In this document: in pieces, positions 8,234 to 17,665 of the stretch
How positions within the stretch are numbered: position 1 is the stretch's first letter
Layout: each line of letters opens with the position of its first letter
Assembly (NCBI RefSeq): GCF_019456655.1
Contig: NZ_CP080332.1
Span: 1,488,001 to 1,552,000 of the forward strand
DNA length: 64,000 nt
Direction of reading: 5' to 3'
DNA from: Mycolicibacterium diernhoferi
Lineage (GTDB): Bacteria > Actinomycetota > Actinomycetes > Mycobacteriales > Mycobacteriaceae
Notes under the pieces: generated by a model
Told to the model about the DNA's origin: nothing
Database searches by the model: none
The model's input: only the letters and a program-made list of their open reading frames with translations
Program-made: the position numbers and the translations under genes

Positions 8234-9814
8234 GTGTCCCGGGTTCTCGCACTCTGGTGCATGGACTGGCCCGCGGTCGCCGCGGCCGCCGCCGTGGGGT
8301 TACCCGCCACCGACCCGGTGGCGGTCACCCTGGCCAACCGGGTCATCGCCTGTTCGGCGGCGGCCAGGGCGGCCGGCGTCCGGCGTGGGCTGCGCCGCCG
8401 CGAGGCGCAGGCCCGGTGTCCGCAACTGCATGTCGTCACTGCCGATCCGGCGCGCGATGCCCGTCACTTCGAGGTGGTGACGGCGGCGGTGGATGAGGTG
8501 GTGCCCCGGGTGGAGGTGCTACGGCCAGGACTGCTCGTGGTCGCGGTCCGTGGGGCGGCGCGCTACTTCGGGTCCGAACAGGCGGCCGCCGAACGACTGG
8601 TGGATGCGGTGGCGGCGGCGGGGGCCGAATGCCAGACCGGTGTCGCCGATCAGTTGCCCACCGCGGTCTTCGCGGCCAGGGCCGGGCGCATCGTCGAGCC
8701 GGGCCGGGATGCGTCCTTCTTGTCCGGGTTGTCCATCCGGCAGCTGGCCGCCGAACCCAGTCTTGCCGGGGCGGGCCGGGGGGATCTGGCAGATCTGTTG
8801 TGGCGGATGGGGATCCGCACCATCGGGCAGTTCGCCGAGTTGTCGCGAACCGATGTGGCCTCCCGGTTCGGTGCGGACGCGATCAATGCCCACCGGTTCG
8901 CGTGCGGCGAACCCGACCGCGGACCGTCCGGGCGGGAGCTGCCTGCCGAGCTGGATGCCGTGCTGGACTGTGACCCGCCGATCGACCGGGTGGATGCGGC
9001 GGCCTTCGCCGGCCGGTCCCTGGCCGGTGAACTGCACCGCCGGCTGGAGGGCGCCGGAGTGGGCTGCACCCGGCTGGCCATCTCGGCGGTCACCGCCAAT
9101 GGTGAAGAAATGGACCGGGTTTGGCGGTGCGCGGAACCGTTGACCGAGGATGCCACCGCCGACCGGGTGCGGTGGCAACTGGACGGCTGGCTGACCCGTC
9201 GTCGTGATGACCGGCCTACCGCCCCGATCGTCACCCTGCGATTGCATCCGGTGGAGGTGGTCTCGGCCGGGGCGCTGCAGCTTCCGCTGTGGGGGTCCTC
9301 CGGCGATGAGGATCGGCTGCGGGCCCGCCGGGCCCTGGTGCGGGTGCAGGGTCTGCTCGGGCCCGAAGCGGTTCAGGTGCCGGTGCTCAGCGGCGGGCGG
9401 GGACCGGCGGAACGGATCACCTTCACCGCGCTGGGCGACGAGCCGGTCCCGCAGTCCGACCCGACCCAGCCCTGGCCCGGACAGCTGCCCGAACCGTCAC
9501 CGGTCGTGCTGCTCGATGATCCGGTGGAAGTGCTTGATGCCGAAGGAAAACCGGTGCGGGTGACGCACCGGGGATTGTTCTCCTCGGACCCGGTGCGGTT
9601 GGAATCCCCGGGGCACGGCGGAGATCTGAGCTGGTGGACCGGGCCCTGGCCGGTCGACGAACGGTGGTGGGATCCGGAACGCAAACCGGTGGGCCGGACC
9701 GCGCGGGCTCAGGTGCTCGTCGCGGCCGACCGGGCGGGTGAGGACGAGGTGGGCCGGGCCATGCTGCTGTGCTACCGGCAGAGCCGGTGGTATGTGGAGG
9801 GCATCTACGAGTAG
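8234..9814 (+). CDS. imuB: Y-family polymerase-like mutasome protein ImuB
   Basis: 526 residues. ImuB has the Y-family polymerase fold but is catalytically inactive; it serves as the hub linking DnaE2, ImuA' and the sliding clamp during translesion synthesis. In the region where active Y-family enzymes carry the second acidic motif (S-x-D-E), this protein reads GLLVVAVRGAARYFG, so the catalytic acids are missing. The clamp-binding pentapeptide QLPLW is present at residues 349-353, as in characterised mycobacterial ImuB. The GTG at 8234 has GGAGG 6 bases upstream (8223-8227) and lies 2 bases after the imuA' stop. The last 10 bases overlap the convergent nucleoside hydrolase gene. Confidence 0.93.
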   Translation: MSRVLALWCMDWPAVAAAAAVGLPATDPVAVTLANRVIACSAAARAAGVRRGLRRREAQARCPQLHVVTADPARDARHFEVVTAAVDEVVPRVEVLRPGLLVVAVRGAARYFGSEQAAAERLVDAVAAAGAECQTGVADQLPTAVFAARAGRIVEPGRDASFLSGLSIRQLAAEPSLAGAGRGDLADLLWRMGIRTIGQFAELSRTDVASRFGADAINAHRFACGEPDRGPSGRELPAELDAVLDCDPPIDRVDAAAFAGRSLAGELHRRLEGAGVGCTRLAISAVTANGEEMDRVWRCAEPLTEDATADRVRWQLDGWLTRRRDDRPTAPIVTLRLHPVEVVSAGALQLPLWGSSGDEDRLRARRALVRVQGLLGPEAVQVPVLSGGRGPAERITFTALGDEPVPQSDPTQPWPGQLPEPSPVVLLDDPVEVLDAEGKPVRVTHRGLFSSDPVRLESPGHGGDLSWWTGPWPVDERWWDPERKPVGRTARAQVLVAADRAGEDEVGRAMLLCYRQSRWYVEGIYE

Positions 9815-10884
9815 TCCGGGTCGGTCAACCGGCGGGCGAACGGGCCGACCCGTTCGATGAAGCGGTCGAAGAACGCCGCCGGGTCCACCCCGATGCCGAT
9901 GCGCGCGTTGTGATCCCGGCCCCAATGGCCGCGCCAGTCGGCGACCGTCATCCCGCGGGTCAGGGTTCCGGTCAGCTCGACGTCGACGGTCGCCTGCTGA
10001 TACAGCACGAGGTCGGGGTCCAGCGCGACGGCGGCGGCCAGCGGGTCGTGCAGGTGGGCCAGATAGCCCTCGCCCTGGTCGAAGTGGAACTCGAAGTAGA
10101 AGCGCAGCGCATCCTCGAACACCTGGATCAGCGGGTTGGTCGCCGTCGAACGGGTGCCCCGATCGTCGAGCACACTCAGCTGCGAGGAGTCCGAACCCGC
10201 CGCCGCGGCGAGTCGACTCAGGATCGACGGCGTCATCGCCACGTTCTCGGTGAGGTTGAGCCCCAACACGATCGGTAGATGCGTGGGGGCGTGCAGCCCC
10301 CAGGCCGCACCCCACACTGCGAACACCTCGGCGGCGGCCTCCGGGTCCACGTGGGTGTTCCATTCCGCGACCGCGGTCGTGTTGCCGCGGTAGTCGAACG
10401 CCCCGCCCATGATCACCAACCGGCGCAGCAGCCGGGGCAGGGCGGGCTCCAGGCGCAGCGCCAACGCCAGGTTGGTCAGCGGGCCGGTGGCCAACCCGAT
10501 CAGCTCACCCGGATGCTCGCGGGCAGCGGTGACCCAGGCCTGGGCGGCGTCATACGGGGTGAGCGACCGATCGGTCTGCGGCAGGTGGGCGTAGCCCAGT
10601 CCCTCGGGTCCGTGGGTGTCCTCGGCGGTGCGCAGCGGAATGCTCAACGGCGCCGCCGCGCCCAGGGACACCGGAACATCGCCGACACCGAACAGCTCGA
10701 GCAGCCTCAGATTGTTGATCGCCACCTGCTCGGCGGGCACGTTGCCCGCGGTCGACGCGATGCCCACCACGTTCGCGTCCGGGCTGGCGAACAGATAGGC
10801 CAGCGCCATCGCATCGTCCACTCCGGTGTCCACATCGGCGAACACCGGCAGTGGTGCGGTATTACTCCCTGTCACGCCGCCCAC
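9805..10884 (-). CDS. iunH: Inosine-uridine preferring nucleoside hydrolase
   Basis: 359 residues. The family hydrolyses the N-glycosidic bond of nucleosides to base and ribose in salvage. The N-terminal calcium and ribose binding signature DVDTGVDDAMAL is at about residues 17-28, and further family blocks are ATGPLTNLALAL and VIMGGAF. The start is a GTG at 10884; a second in-frame GTG three codons on is equally possible. It is convergent with imuB (10-base overlap) and follows the acrA1 gene on the same strand by 15 bases, so it may share a transcript with it. Confidence 0.9.
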   Translation of the reverse strand: MGGVTGSNTAPLPVFADVDTGVDDAMALAYLFASPDANVVGIASTAGNVPAEQVAINNLRLLELFGVGDVPVSLGAAAPLSIPLRTAEDTHGPEGLGYAHLPQTDRSLTPYDAAQAWVTAAREHPGELIGLATGPLTNLALALRLEPALPRLLRRLVIMGGAFDYRGNTTAVAEWNTHVDPEAAAEVFAVWGAAWGLHAPTHLPIVLGLNLTENVAMTPSILSRLAAAAGSDSSQLSVLDDRGTRSTATNPLIQVFEDALRFYFEFHFDQGEGYLAHLHDPLAAAVALDPDLVLYQQATVDVELTGTLTRGMTVADWRGHWGRDHNARIGIGVDPAAFFDRFIERVGPFARRLTDPDYS

Positions 10885-10899
10885 GATAGGGCGGGGCGA

Positions 10900-12900
10900 T
10901 CACCAATGCACACCCGGAATCACCCGCACGGCACGCTTGACCGGCCGGGGGACCCGCACCGGCCGTGTCGCGCGGGCCGGACGCCGCGGCCGGCGCTGCG
11001 GCGCCCCGGCATCGGGGACCATTTCCCCGCGCGCCGCCGCCGAATCCGGGTAGCCCAGATACAGCCGATGCAGCACCCGCCGGGACAATCTCGGTGTGAA
11101 GTAGGTGCCCAGATCCGCCAGCGTGCCCAGCGGAGTGTCGATGCGGGCCGGCTTGTCGACCAACCCACGCACCACCATCGCCGCGGCATGCTCGGCTGTG
11201 ATCGGCGGCACAGGGTTCAGCCGGCGCGACGGCGCGATCATCGGGGTGCTCACCAGGGGCATGTGGATGTTGGTGAAGGTGATGTGATCCGACAACGTCT
11301 CCGTCCCGACCACCTCGGAGAACGCGTCCAACGCCGCCTTGGTCGGCAGATACGCGCTGTACTTGGGGCTGTTGGCCTGCACACCGGCACTGGACACGTT
11401 GACCACGTGGCCGAATCTGCGTTCGGTCCAGTGCGGCAGCAGCGCGAGCACCATCCGGACCGCGCCGAAGTAGTTGACGGCCATCACCCGTTCGTAGTCA
11501 TGCAACCGGTCGGTGGACGCCGCAACCGAGCGGCGGATGGACCGGCCGGCGTTGTTGACCAGATAGTCGACATGGCCGAACCGGCTCAGGATGTCCTTCA
11601 CCGTGTGGTCCTCCGAGCCGGAATCGGTGACGTCGCAGGTGAATGCGTGCGCCTCGCCGCCGACGGCGCGGATCTCGGCGATCAGCTCATCGAGCGCCTC
11701 GCCATTGCGGGCCAGCGCGAACACCGTGGCGCCGCGCTGCGCGATGGCGATCGCCGAGGCCCGCCCGATACCGCTGGACGCGCCGGTGATGATCACGTGC
11801 TTGCCGGTCAGCGGGCCGGCCGGGTCGTCGCGCCGCGCCCGGTCGGGGTCCAGGTGCTCGGCCCAGTACCGCCACAGTTTGCCTGCGTAGGAACCGAACT
11901 CGGGCACCTCGATCCCGGTCCCGGCCAGCGCCGCTGCCGTCCGGTCCGCGGTGAACGTCGGTGCCAGGTCGACGACGTCGAGGATCTCGGCGGGCATGCC
12001 CAGTTGGGTGGTCGCCATGTTGCGCAGCACTCTGGCCCGGCCGGTGGCCTTCAACACCGGCGCGACGACGTTGCCCGGTATCGGGACGCGCAGCGGGGGC
12101 AGTCCGGCCTCCTTGGCGATGCCGCGGTAGATTCCCTGCAGTCCAATGGCTTTCGGTGCGATGAGGTGGAACGTCCGCCCGTCGGCGCCGTCCACATGCA
12201 TCAGGTGCACCAGCGCGTCGGCCACGAAGTCCACCGGCACGATATTGGTGCGCCCGGCGTCGGGCACCGCCATCGGGGTCACCCGCGGCAGCACGGCGAG
12301 CTTGGCCAGCACTCCGAAGAAGTAATAGGGCCCGTCCACCTTGTCCATCTCGCCGGTGCGCGAATCTCCGACCACGACGGCGGGTCGGTAGATGCGGTAG
12401 CGCAGCCCGGCACTCGAGCGCACCAGCTGCTCGGCCTCGAACTTGGTCCGGTGATACGGACTCGGCAGGTTCTGGGCGACGTCGAAATCGTCCTCGGTGT
12501 ACTGCCCGTGGAAGTCGCCGGCGACCGCGATCGACGACAGATGGTGCAGGGTGGCGCCGAGGCGCCTGGTCAGCCCGATCACGGCCCGGGCGCCCTCGAC
12601 GTTGGCGGCGTGCTGTGCCTGTTCGGTGGCGGTCATGTCGTAGATCGCGGCGCTGTGCACGACGTGTTCGACGGTGCCGAGCTCGGCGATGGCCTCGGCG
12701 CTCAGCCCGAGATCCTCCGCGGTCAGGTCACCGACCAGCGGTTTCACCCGCGGACCTCAGTCGCGGGCGAGGCGTTCGAAGCGTTCCAGGGATCCGCGCC
12801 GGACCAGCACGGACACCTGCGCCTCCGGTTTCTCGGCCAGCAGCCGGGTCACCACACGACTGCCAATAAACCCGGTACCGCCGGTAACGACATAGCGCAT
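10900..12900 (-). pseudogene. acrA1: Fatty acyl-CoA reductase (AcrA1-like) with an in-frame stop codon
   Basis: The intact gene would encode 666 residues: an N-terminal NAD(P)-binding male-sterility/acyl reductase domain starting MRYVVTGGTGFIGSRVV, and a C-terminal short-chain dehydrogenase domain with TGASSGIGRAS and the Tyr/Lys pair in YLPTK. AcrA1-type proteins reduce fatty acyl-CoA towards aldehydes or alcohols for wax or lipid synthesis. The frame is unbroken on both sides, but codon 48, at 12757-12759, is TGA, within RLARD-stop-GPRVKPLVGDL. Recalled homologues have Trp at this place (LAxxWGxRVKPLVGDL), so a single TGG to TGA change explains it. A GTG at 12747 could restart translation, giving a protein without the nucleotide-binding loop. 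The ATG at 12900 has GGGGAGC upstream. A base-call error or natural readthrough are alternatives. Confidence 0.82.
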
Positions 12901-12979
12901 GTGGTGATGGTGCTCCCCGGGTGGGCAAAGGTCAACTATGGTCCCGGTCACACCTGAAACTCATCGCGAAGGGGACCCC

Positions 12980-13846
12980 ATGCCGATCGATCCCGGCAGT
13001 GTCGGCGCCACGACCGAGCCGCAGATCTTCACCTGGACCGACCGCGAGACGCTGCTCTACGCGCTCGGTGTCGGGGCGGGCACCGAGGACCTCGCCTTCA
13101 CCACCGAGAACAGTCACGGCATCGAGCAGCAGGTGCTGCCGACCTTCGCGGTCATCGCCTGCTCGGCGTTCCCGGCCGCGGCGCTCATCGGTTCGTTCAA
13201 CTTCGGCCAGTTGTTGCACGGCTCCCAGGGGATCCGGTTGTACAAACCGCTGCCTCCGGCGGGGGCGCTGCGGGTGCACGCCGAGGTGGTCGACATCCAG
13301 GACAAGGGGGAGGGCAAGAACGCCGTCGTTGTCTTCAAAGGCGTTGGTGTCGAACCGGAATCCGGTGCAGTGGTGGTGGAAACCGTGAGCACCATGGTGA
13401 TCCGGGGTGAGGGCGGGTTCGGTGGTCAGCCCGGACAACGTCCACCCGCCCCGGACTTCCCCGACCGGGCTCCGGATGCGCGGTTGGCTCTGCCCACCCG
13501 CACCGACCAGGCGCTGCTGTACCGGCTTTCCGGCGATCGCAACCCACTGCACAGCGATCCGTGGTTCGCGCAGACCCTGGCGGGCTTCCCCACACCGATC
13601 CTGCACGGCCTGTGTACCTACGGGGTGGCCGGACGCGCATTGGTCGCCGAACTCGCCGACGGTGACGCGACCAGGATCCGCGCGGTGTCGGCACGGTTCA
13701 GTTCGCCGGTGTTCCCCGGCGAAACCCTGACCACGTCGATCTGGCGCACCGAGGCCGGCTGTGCGGTGTTCCGCACCGAGGCCGCCCAGCCCGACGGCTC
13801 GCAAGCCCGCTGGGTGCTCGACGACGGGACGGCCGAATACAACTGA
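12980..13846 (+). CDS. htdY: (3R)-hydroxyacyl-thioester dehydratase HtdY
   Basis: 288 residues, matching the double-hotdog dehydratases of about 290 residues. They hydrate or dehydrate enoyl/3-hydroxyacyl thioesters. The hydratase-2 signature is visible in the C-terminal hotdog as YRLSGDRNPLHSDPWFA (about residues 178-194), containing the catalytic Asp/His pair. The N-terminal half (about 1-140) is the degenerate hotdog, with a MaoC-like GSQGIRLYKPLPPAG. The ATG at 12980 has AAGGGGAC 7 bases upstream. It is divergent from acrA1 across 79 bases; in M. tuberculosis the two are near neighbours as well. In mycobacteria HtdY has been assigned to beta-oxidation or fatty acid metabolism of long chains. 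Confidence 0.92.
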   Translation: MPIDPGSVGATTEPQIFTWTDRETLLYALGVGAGTEDLAFTTENSHGIEQQVLPTFAVIACSAFPAAALIGSFNFGQLLHGSQGIRLYKPLPPAGALRVHAEVVDIQDKGEGKNAVVVFKGVGVEPESGAVVVETVSTMVIRGEGGFGGQPGQRPPAPDFPDRAPDARLALPTRTDQALLYRLSGDRNPLHSDPWFAQTLAGFPTPILHGLCTYGVAGRALVAELADGDATRIRAVSARFSSPVFPGETLTTSIWRTEAGCAVFRTEAAQPDGSQARWVLDDGTAEYN

Positions 13847-13899
13847 TTTCGTTGGTCCAAACGCCGGTGCGCACCGCCGCGCGTTGACAGGATGAACCG

Positions 13900-14781
13900 A
13901 TGAGATTGGTTGTCGGATACCTCGCCACCCCCGGCGGAGCGGACGCGGTCGCCCTCGGCGTCCGGTTCGCCCGCAGCCTGGGCGCCGAGCTGGACGTGTG
14001 CATGGTGCTGCCCCCGGACCGGGGTGTGCCCGCGAAGGTCTCCACCGGAGGCTATGAGGAACTGCTCGCCGAACAGGCCGGGCAGTGGTTGGCCGATGCG
14101 CTGGCCGAGGTACCCGACGATGTTGTGGCGCACCCGCACGTGAGTTTCAGCGAGTCCACCGCCGACGGGTTGCTCCGGGAGGCACACCGCCTGGGTGCAC
14201 AGGCGGTCATCGTCGGCGGGTCGGGCGGCGGGCTGGCCGGAAGTTACTCCCTCGGTTCGGTGGTCAACGAACTGTTGCATTCGGCACATGTCCCGGTGGC
14301 GGTTGCCCCGAAAGGAACTCGGTTGTCGTCGGTGGCGCGGGTGCGGGAGGTGACCTGCGCCATCGGTCAGCGTCCCGGCGCCGACGTGTTGCTGAGCACC
14401 GCTGTGCGGGCGTGTGAAGCCGCCGGCGTCCCACTCCGGCTGGTATCGCTGGTGACCCTGGATCCGATGGTCGGCTCGTTGCGCGGGGACGCCGACGCGC
14501 ATCGCGCGCGGGCGCTGGATCACGCCCACCGAGCATTGGACGAGGCAAAAGTCGGCCTGCCCGAGGGGTTCTCGGTCACCGCCACGGTTGCCGACGGCAG
14601 CTCGGTGGAGGATGCGGTGAGTCGATTGCCGTGGCGCGACGGTGACGTCATCATGGTCGGCTCCAGCCGGCTGGCCGCACCGCGCCGGTTGTTCCTCGGT
14701 TCCACGGCGGCCAAGATGCTGCGGGTGCTCGACGTCCCGATGATCGTGGTTCCCAGAACCACCGACGAGGAGACCTCATGA
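13900..14781 (+). CDS. Tandem universal stress protein (USP)
   Basis: 293 residues made of two USP folds (about 1-142 and 143-293). The second half ends with MVGSSRLAAPRRLFLGSTAAKMLRVLDVPMIVVP, the USP nucleotide-binding pattern G-x2-G/S-x9-G-S/T; the first half carries the related VGGSGGGLAGSYSLGSVVNELL. The start ATG at 13900 has an AGGA about 8 bases upstream. Its last four bases (ATGA) form the start of the APC permease gene, so the two are translationally coupled. USP domains bind ATP or AMP and often tune transporters or stress responses; here a regulatory role on the permease is inferred from the coupling only. Confidence 0.88.
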   Translation: MRLVVGYLATPGGADAVALGVRFARSLGAELDVCMVLPPDRGVPAKVSTGGYEELLAEQAGQWLADALAEVPDDVVAHPHVSFSESTADGLLREAHRLGAQAVIVGGSGGGLAGSYSLGSVVNELLHSAHVPVAVAPKGTRLSSVARVREVTCAIGQRPGADVLLSTAVRACEAAGVPLRLVSLVTLDPMVGSLRGDADAHRARALDHAHRALDEAKVGLPEGFSVTATVADGSSVEDAVSRLPWRDGDVIMVGSSRLAAPRRLFLGSTAAKMLRVLDVPMIVVPRTTDEETS

Positions 14782-16301
14782 CCGATCGGCAGGCCGATGC
14801 GGTCACCGGGACGATCCATAAGGGCCTGGCCGAGGGTAAGGTCGGCACGCTGTCGGGCGCCATGCTCGGAATTTCTTGTGTGGCACCCGGTTACACGCTG
14901 ACGGCGAGCATCGGGGTGATCGTCGCGGCGGTCGGATTGAAGATGCCCGCAATCTTCATCGCCGGCTTCATCCCGATGTTCCTGACCGCCTACGCCTATC
15001 GCGAACTGAATTCGCGGGCTCCGGACTGCGGGGCGTCGTTCACCTGGTCCACCAAGGCTTTCGGGCCGTATGTCGGCTGGATGTGCGGGTGGGGAATGGT
15101 GGTCGCCTCCATCATCGTGCTCTCCAACCTGGCGGCGATCGCGGTGGAGTTCTTCTATCTGCTCATCGCCCGTGTCGCGAACACCCCCGAGATCGCGGAC
15201 ATCGCGGGCAACAAACCGGTCAACATCGCCACCACCCTGGTCTTCATCGCGATCGCCGCGCTGATCGCCTGCCGGGGGATCACCACCAGCGAACGGGTGC
15301 AGTACGTGCTGGTGGCGTTCCAGTTGGTGGTGCTGGTGGTGTTCGCCATCGCCGCCTTCGTGCACGTCGCACGCGGTGATGCGCCGGCGGGGCTGAGCTT
15401 CGACCTGGACTGGTTCAATCCGTTCACCGGGCTGACGCTCGGGGTGTTCGCGATCGGGCTGACCGGATCCATCTTCGCGTTCTGGGGTTGGGACACCTGC
15501 CTGACCCTGGGCGAGGAGTCCAAGGACCCGGACAAGGTACCGGGGCGGGCCGGGTTGTTGTGCGTGATCTCGATCCTGATCACCTATCTGCTGATCGCGG
15601 TCGCGGTGATGATGTACGCCGGCGTCGGCGAAGAGGGGCTGGGGCTGGGCAATCCGGACAACTCGGAGAACGTGTTCGGTGCCCTGGCCGACCCGATCCT
15701 GGGCGACTGGTTCGGCCCGCTGCTCTACCTCGCGGTGTTCGCCTCCTCGATGGCCAGCCTGCAGACCACCTTCCTGCCCGCGGCACGGGCCATGCTCGCG
15801 ATGGGGGCCTACAAGGCGTTCCCGGCCCGCTTCGCCGAGGTGAGCCCGCGCTTCCTGACCCCGGTCTATTCCACGGTCGTCGCCGCGGTGGTCACCGGCA
15901 GCTTCTACACCGTGGTGATGATCCTGTCGGACAAGGCGTTGTGGGACACCATCGCGGCGCTGGGCATCATGATCTGCTGGTACTACGGCATCACCGCGTT
16001 CGCCTGCGTCTGGTTCTTCCGCCGGGAGTTGTTCGACAACGTGCACAACACCGTGTTCAAGTTCCTGTTCCCGCTTCTGGGTGGGTTGATGCTGGCCCTC
16101 GTGTTCGGCATCGCGGTCGGCGAGAGCATGAACCCGGAGAACGGTAGCGGGGCCGCGATCGGTGGCATCGGGCTGGTGTTCTTCATCGGGTTCGGACTGC
16201 TGGCCCTCGGTGCGGTGCTGATGATGGTGATGCGGGCGCGCAGCCCGGAGTTCTTCGCCGGCGAGACGCTGCGCCGCGAGACGCCGGCGCTCAAGGGCTA
16301 A
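14778..16301 (+). CDS. APC superfamily amino acid permease
   Basis: 507 residues with about 12 membrane helices. The N-terminal half has the APC pattern SGAMLGISCVAPGYTLTASI followed by ELNSRAPDCGASFTWSTKAFGPYVGWMCGW, a typical helix 1-3 region of amino acid/polyamine transporters, and a helix 6 region with GSIFAFWGWDTCLTLGEESKDP. It begins inside the stop codon of the USP gene (ATGA overlap at 14778), so production of both proteins is coupled. The substrate cannot be read from sequence. The last 4 bases overlap the convergent HNH gene. Confidence 0.9.
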   Translation: MTDRQADAVTGTIHKGLAEGKVGTLSGAMLGISCVAPGYTLTASIGVIVAAVGLKMPAIFIAGFIPMFLTAYAYRELNSRAPDCGASFTWSTKAFGPYVGWMCGWGMVVASIIVLSNLAAIAVEFFYLLIARVANTPEIADIAGNKPVNIATTLVFIAIAALIACRGITTSERVQYVLVAFQLVVLVVFAIAAFVHVARGDAPAGLSFDLDWFNPFTGLTLGVFAIGLTGSIFAFWGWDTCLTLGEESKDPDKVPGRAGLLCVISILITYLLIAVAVMMYAGVGEEGLGLGNPDNSENVFGALADPILGDWFGPLLYLAVFASSMASLQTTFLPAARAMLAMGAYKAFPARFAEVSPRFLTPVYSTVVAAVVTGSFYTVVMILSDKALWDTIAALGIMICWYYGITAFACVWFFRRELFDNVHNTVFKFLFPLLGGLMLALVFGIAVGESMNPENGSGAAIGGIGLVFFIGFGLLALGAVLMMVMRARSPEFFAGETLRRETPALKG

Positions 16302-17599
16302 CTGCTCGCCGGCGGGGGCTTTGGCTCGAACGGTGTGTACCACCACCATTGGGCGCGTTCGCCGGTCGGCCCTTTGCACGGTGGTACGTCTGGTGGGTCT
16401 GTGGTGGGTGGTCGGGCCAGGGATGCCCCGGTCATCGGATTTCCGTCGCTGTCGATGACCACCAGCCGGTCGGCGGGCCCGGTGAGGGTGATATCACCGC
16501 GGTGATGCGTGCGATGGTGAAACGGGCAGAGCAGCACCAGATTTGAGAGCTCGGTAGCCCCGCCGTTCTCCCAGTGCACGAGGTGATGGGCGTGCAGACC
16601 GCGGGTGGACCCGCAGCCGGGCACCACACACGACTTATCCCGGTACTCCAGGGCTCGGCGGAGTCGGCGGCTGATGGTGCGGGTGGTCCGCCCGGCCCCG
16701 ATCGGGGTGCCGTGGCGTTCGAACCACACCTCGCAGGTGGCGTCGCAGAGCAGGTAGCGGCGTTCCTCATCGGTGAGGGCGGCTCCCAGATGCAGGGCGG
16801 CGACCGGTTTGTCGGCGTGGCGGTCCAGGTCGACGTGCGCCACGACGGTGGTGCGGGCACCGTGCGGGCGCGCGGCGACATCGGTGTCCCAGCCGGCCTC
16901 GATCAGGCTCATGAACGCATCGACGGTGTCCGGGAAGGGCGGTGCCTGCTCGCAGGTCTGCGCACCGGCCTGCTCATCGTCACTGTCACCGGCGTCGTGA
17001 TCACGTCGCCAGTCCGCGACCAACGCGTCCTTGTGCGAGGCCACCGCCGCGTCGAACTTCGCGGCCTCCAGCTTCGGCAACCGGATCTTGTACGTCGTAT
17101 ACCCGTCACTGTCATAGGAACTGAACCCGCGCTTGGGTTCGGGCTTGCGGTCGGGATCGGGGCGGGGTTCCTGCTTGACCGCGGTCCGCAGCTGGGTGAC
17201 CGTGGCGTACTGCACCAGATTCGCGTAGTGGTCATCGCAGCCCGCGCCGGCCCGTTCGGCGATCACCGCGACCCGGTCCAGCGACAACCGGCCCTCCCGC
17301 AATCCCTGTGCCAGACGCGGCAACTCGTCGAGGCGGTGCGCCACGGCGACCATGGTCTCGGCATTGCGCGGGGTCACTCCGGCCTTCCAGGCCACCAACG
17401 ACTCGATCGAACGGCATCCGGTGGCACCCCACAGCGGGTTGCCGTCGGCCGCACCTCTGCCGTCGATCTCGGCGATGATCTCCACCAACCGACCATCGAT
17501 GGCGTTGCGCTGCCCGGTCAGCTCCGCGATCTCCGCGAACAACGCATCCAGCCGCGGCTCGACGTAATTCTCGGCGAAAGATGTTGTCGGGGGCGGCAT
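16298..17599 (-). CDS. DUF222 / HNH endonuclease-domain protein (13E12 repeat family)
   Basis: 433 residues. The N-terminal DUF222 region (about 1-270) is typical of the mycobacterial REP13E12 family, and the C-terminus holds an HNH nuclease motif: CVVPGCGSTRGLHAHH, then WENGG, LVLLCPFHHRTHH (about 345-390). All metal-binding His/Asn/Cys positions look intact. The start ATG at 17599 (MPPPTTSFAENYVEPRLDAL) matches the usual family N-terminus. These genes occur in many copies per mycobacterial genome and are linked with phage attachment or transposition, but their biochemical role is poorly known. No flanking direct repeats are obvious. Confidence 0.88.
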   Translation of the reverse strand: MPPPTTSFAENYVEPRLDALFAEIAELTGQRNAIDGRLVEIIAEIDGRGAADGNPLWGATGCRSIESLVAWKAGVTPRNAETMVAVAHRLDELPRLAQGLREGRLSLDRVAVIAERAGAGCDDHYANLVQYATVTQLRTAVKQEPRPDPDRKPEPKRGFSSYDSDGYTTYKIRLPKLEAAKFDAAVASHKDALVADWRRDHDAGDSDDEQAGAQTCEQAPPFPDTVDAFMSLIEAGWDTDVAARPHGARTTVVAHVDLDRHADKPVAALHLGAALTDEERRYLLCDATCEVWFERHGTPIGAGRTTRTISRRLRRALEYRDKSCVVPGCGSTRGLHAHHLVHWENGGATELSNLVLLCPFHHRTHHRGDITLTGPADRLVVIDSDGNPMTGASLARPPTTDPPDVPPCKGPTGERAQWWWYTPFEPKPPPASS

Positions 17600-17665
17600 A
17601 CCAACATTCTCGCAGAGGGGTCCGACAAGTTCCGAGCCTGCGCACCGCAACGGGGTACGATCCGT

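Noticed and set aside
10900..12900. A frameshift as the cause of the acrA1 interruption
   Set aside because: Both parts are in the same reading frame; only the single TGA codon breaks it.
10279..12957. An 892-codon open frame on the plus strand opposite iunH and acrA1
   Set aside because: It is rich in Arg, Gly, Gln and His with no motif, and lies antisense to two recognisable genes; high GC makes such frames stop-poor.
16298..17599. The DUF222/HNH gene as an intact mobile element
   Set aside because: No terminal inverted repeats, target duplications or transposase are visible; only the family association with mobile DNA remains.
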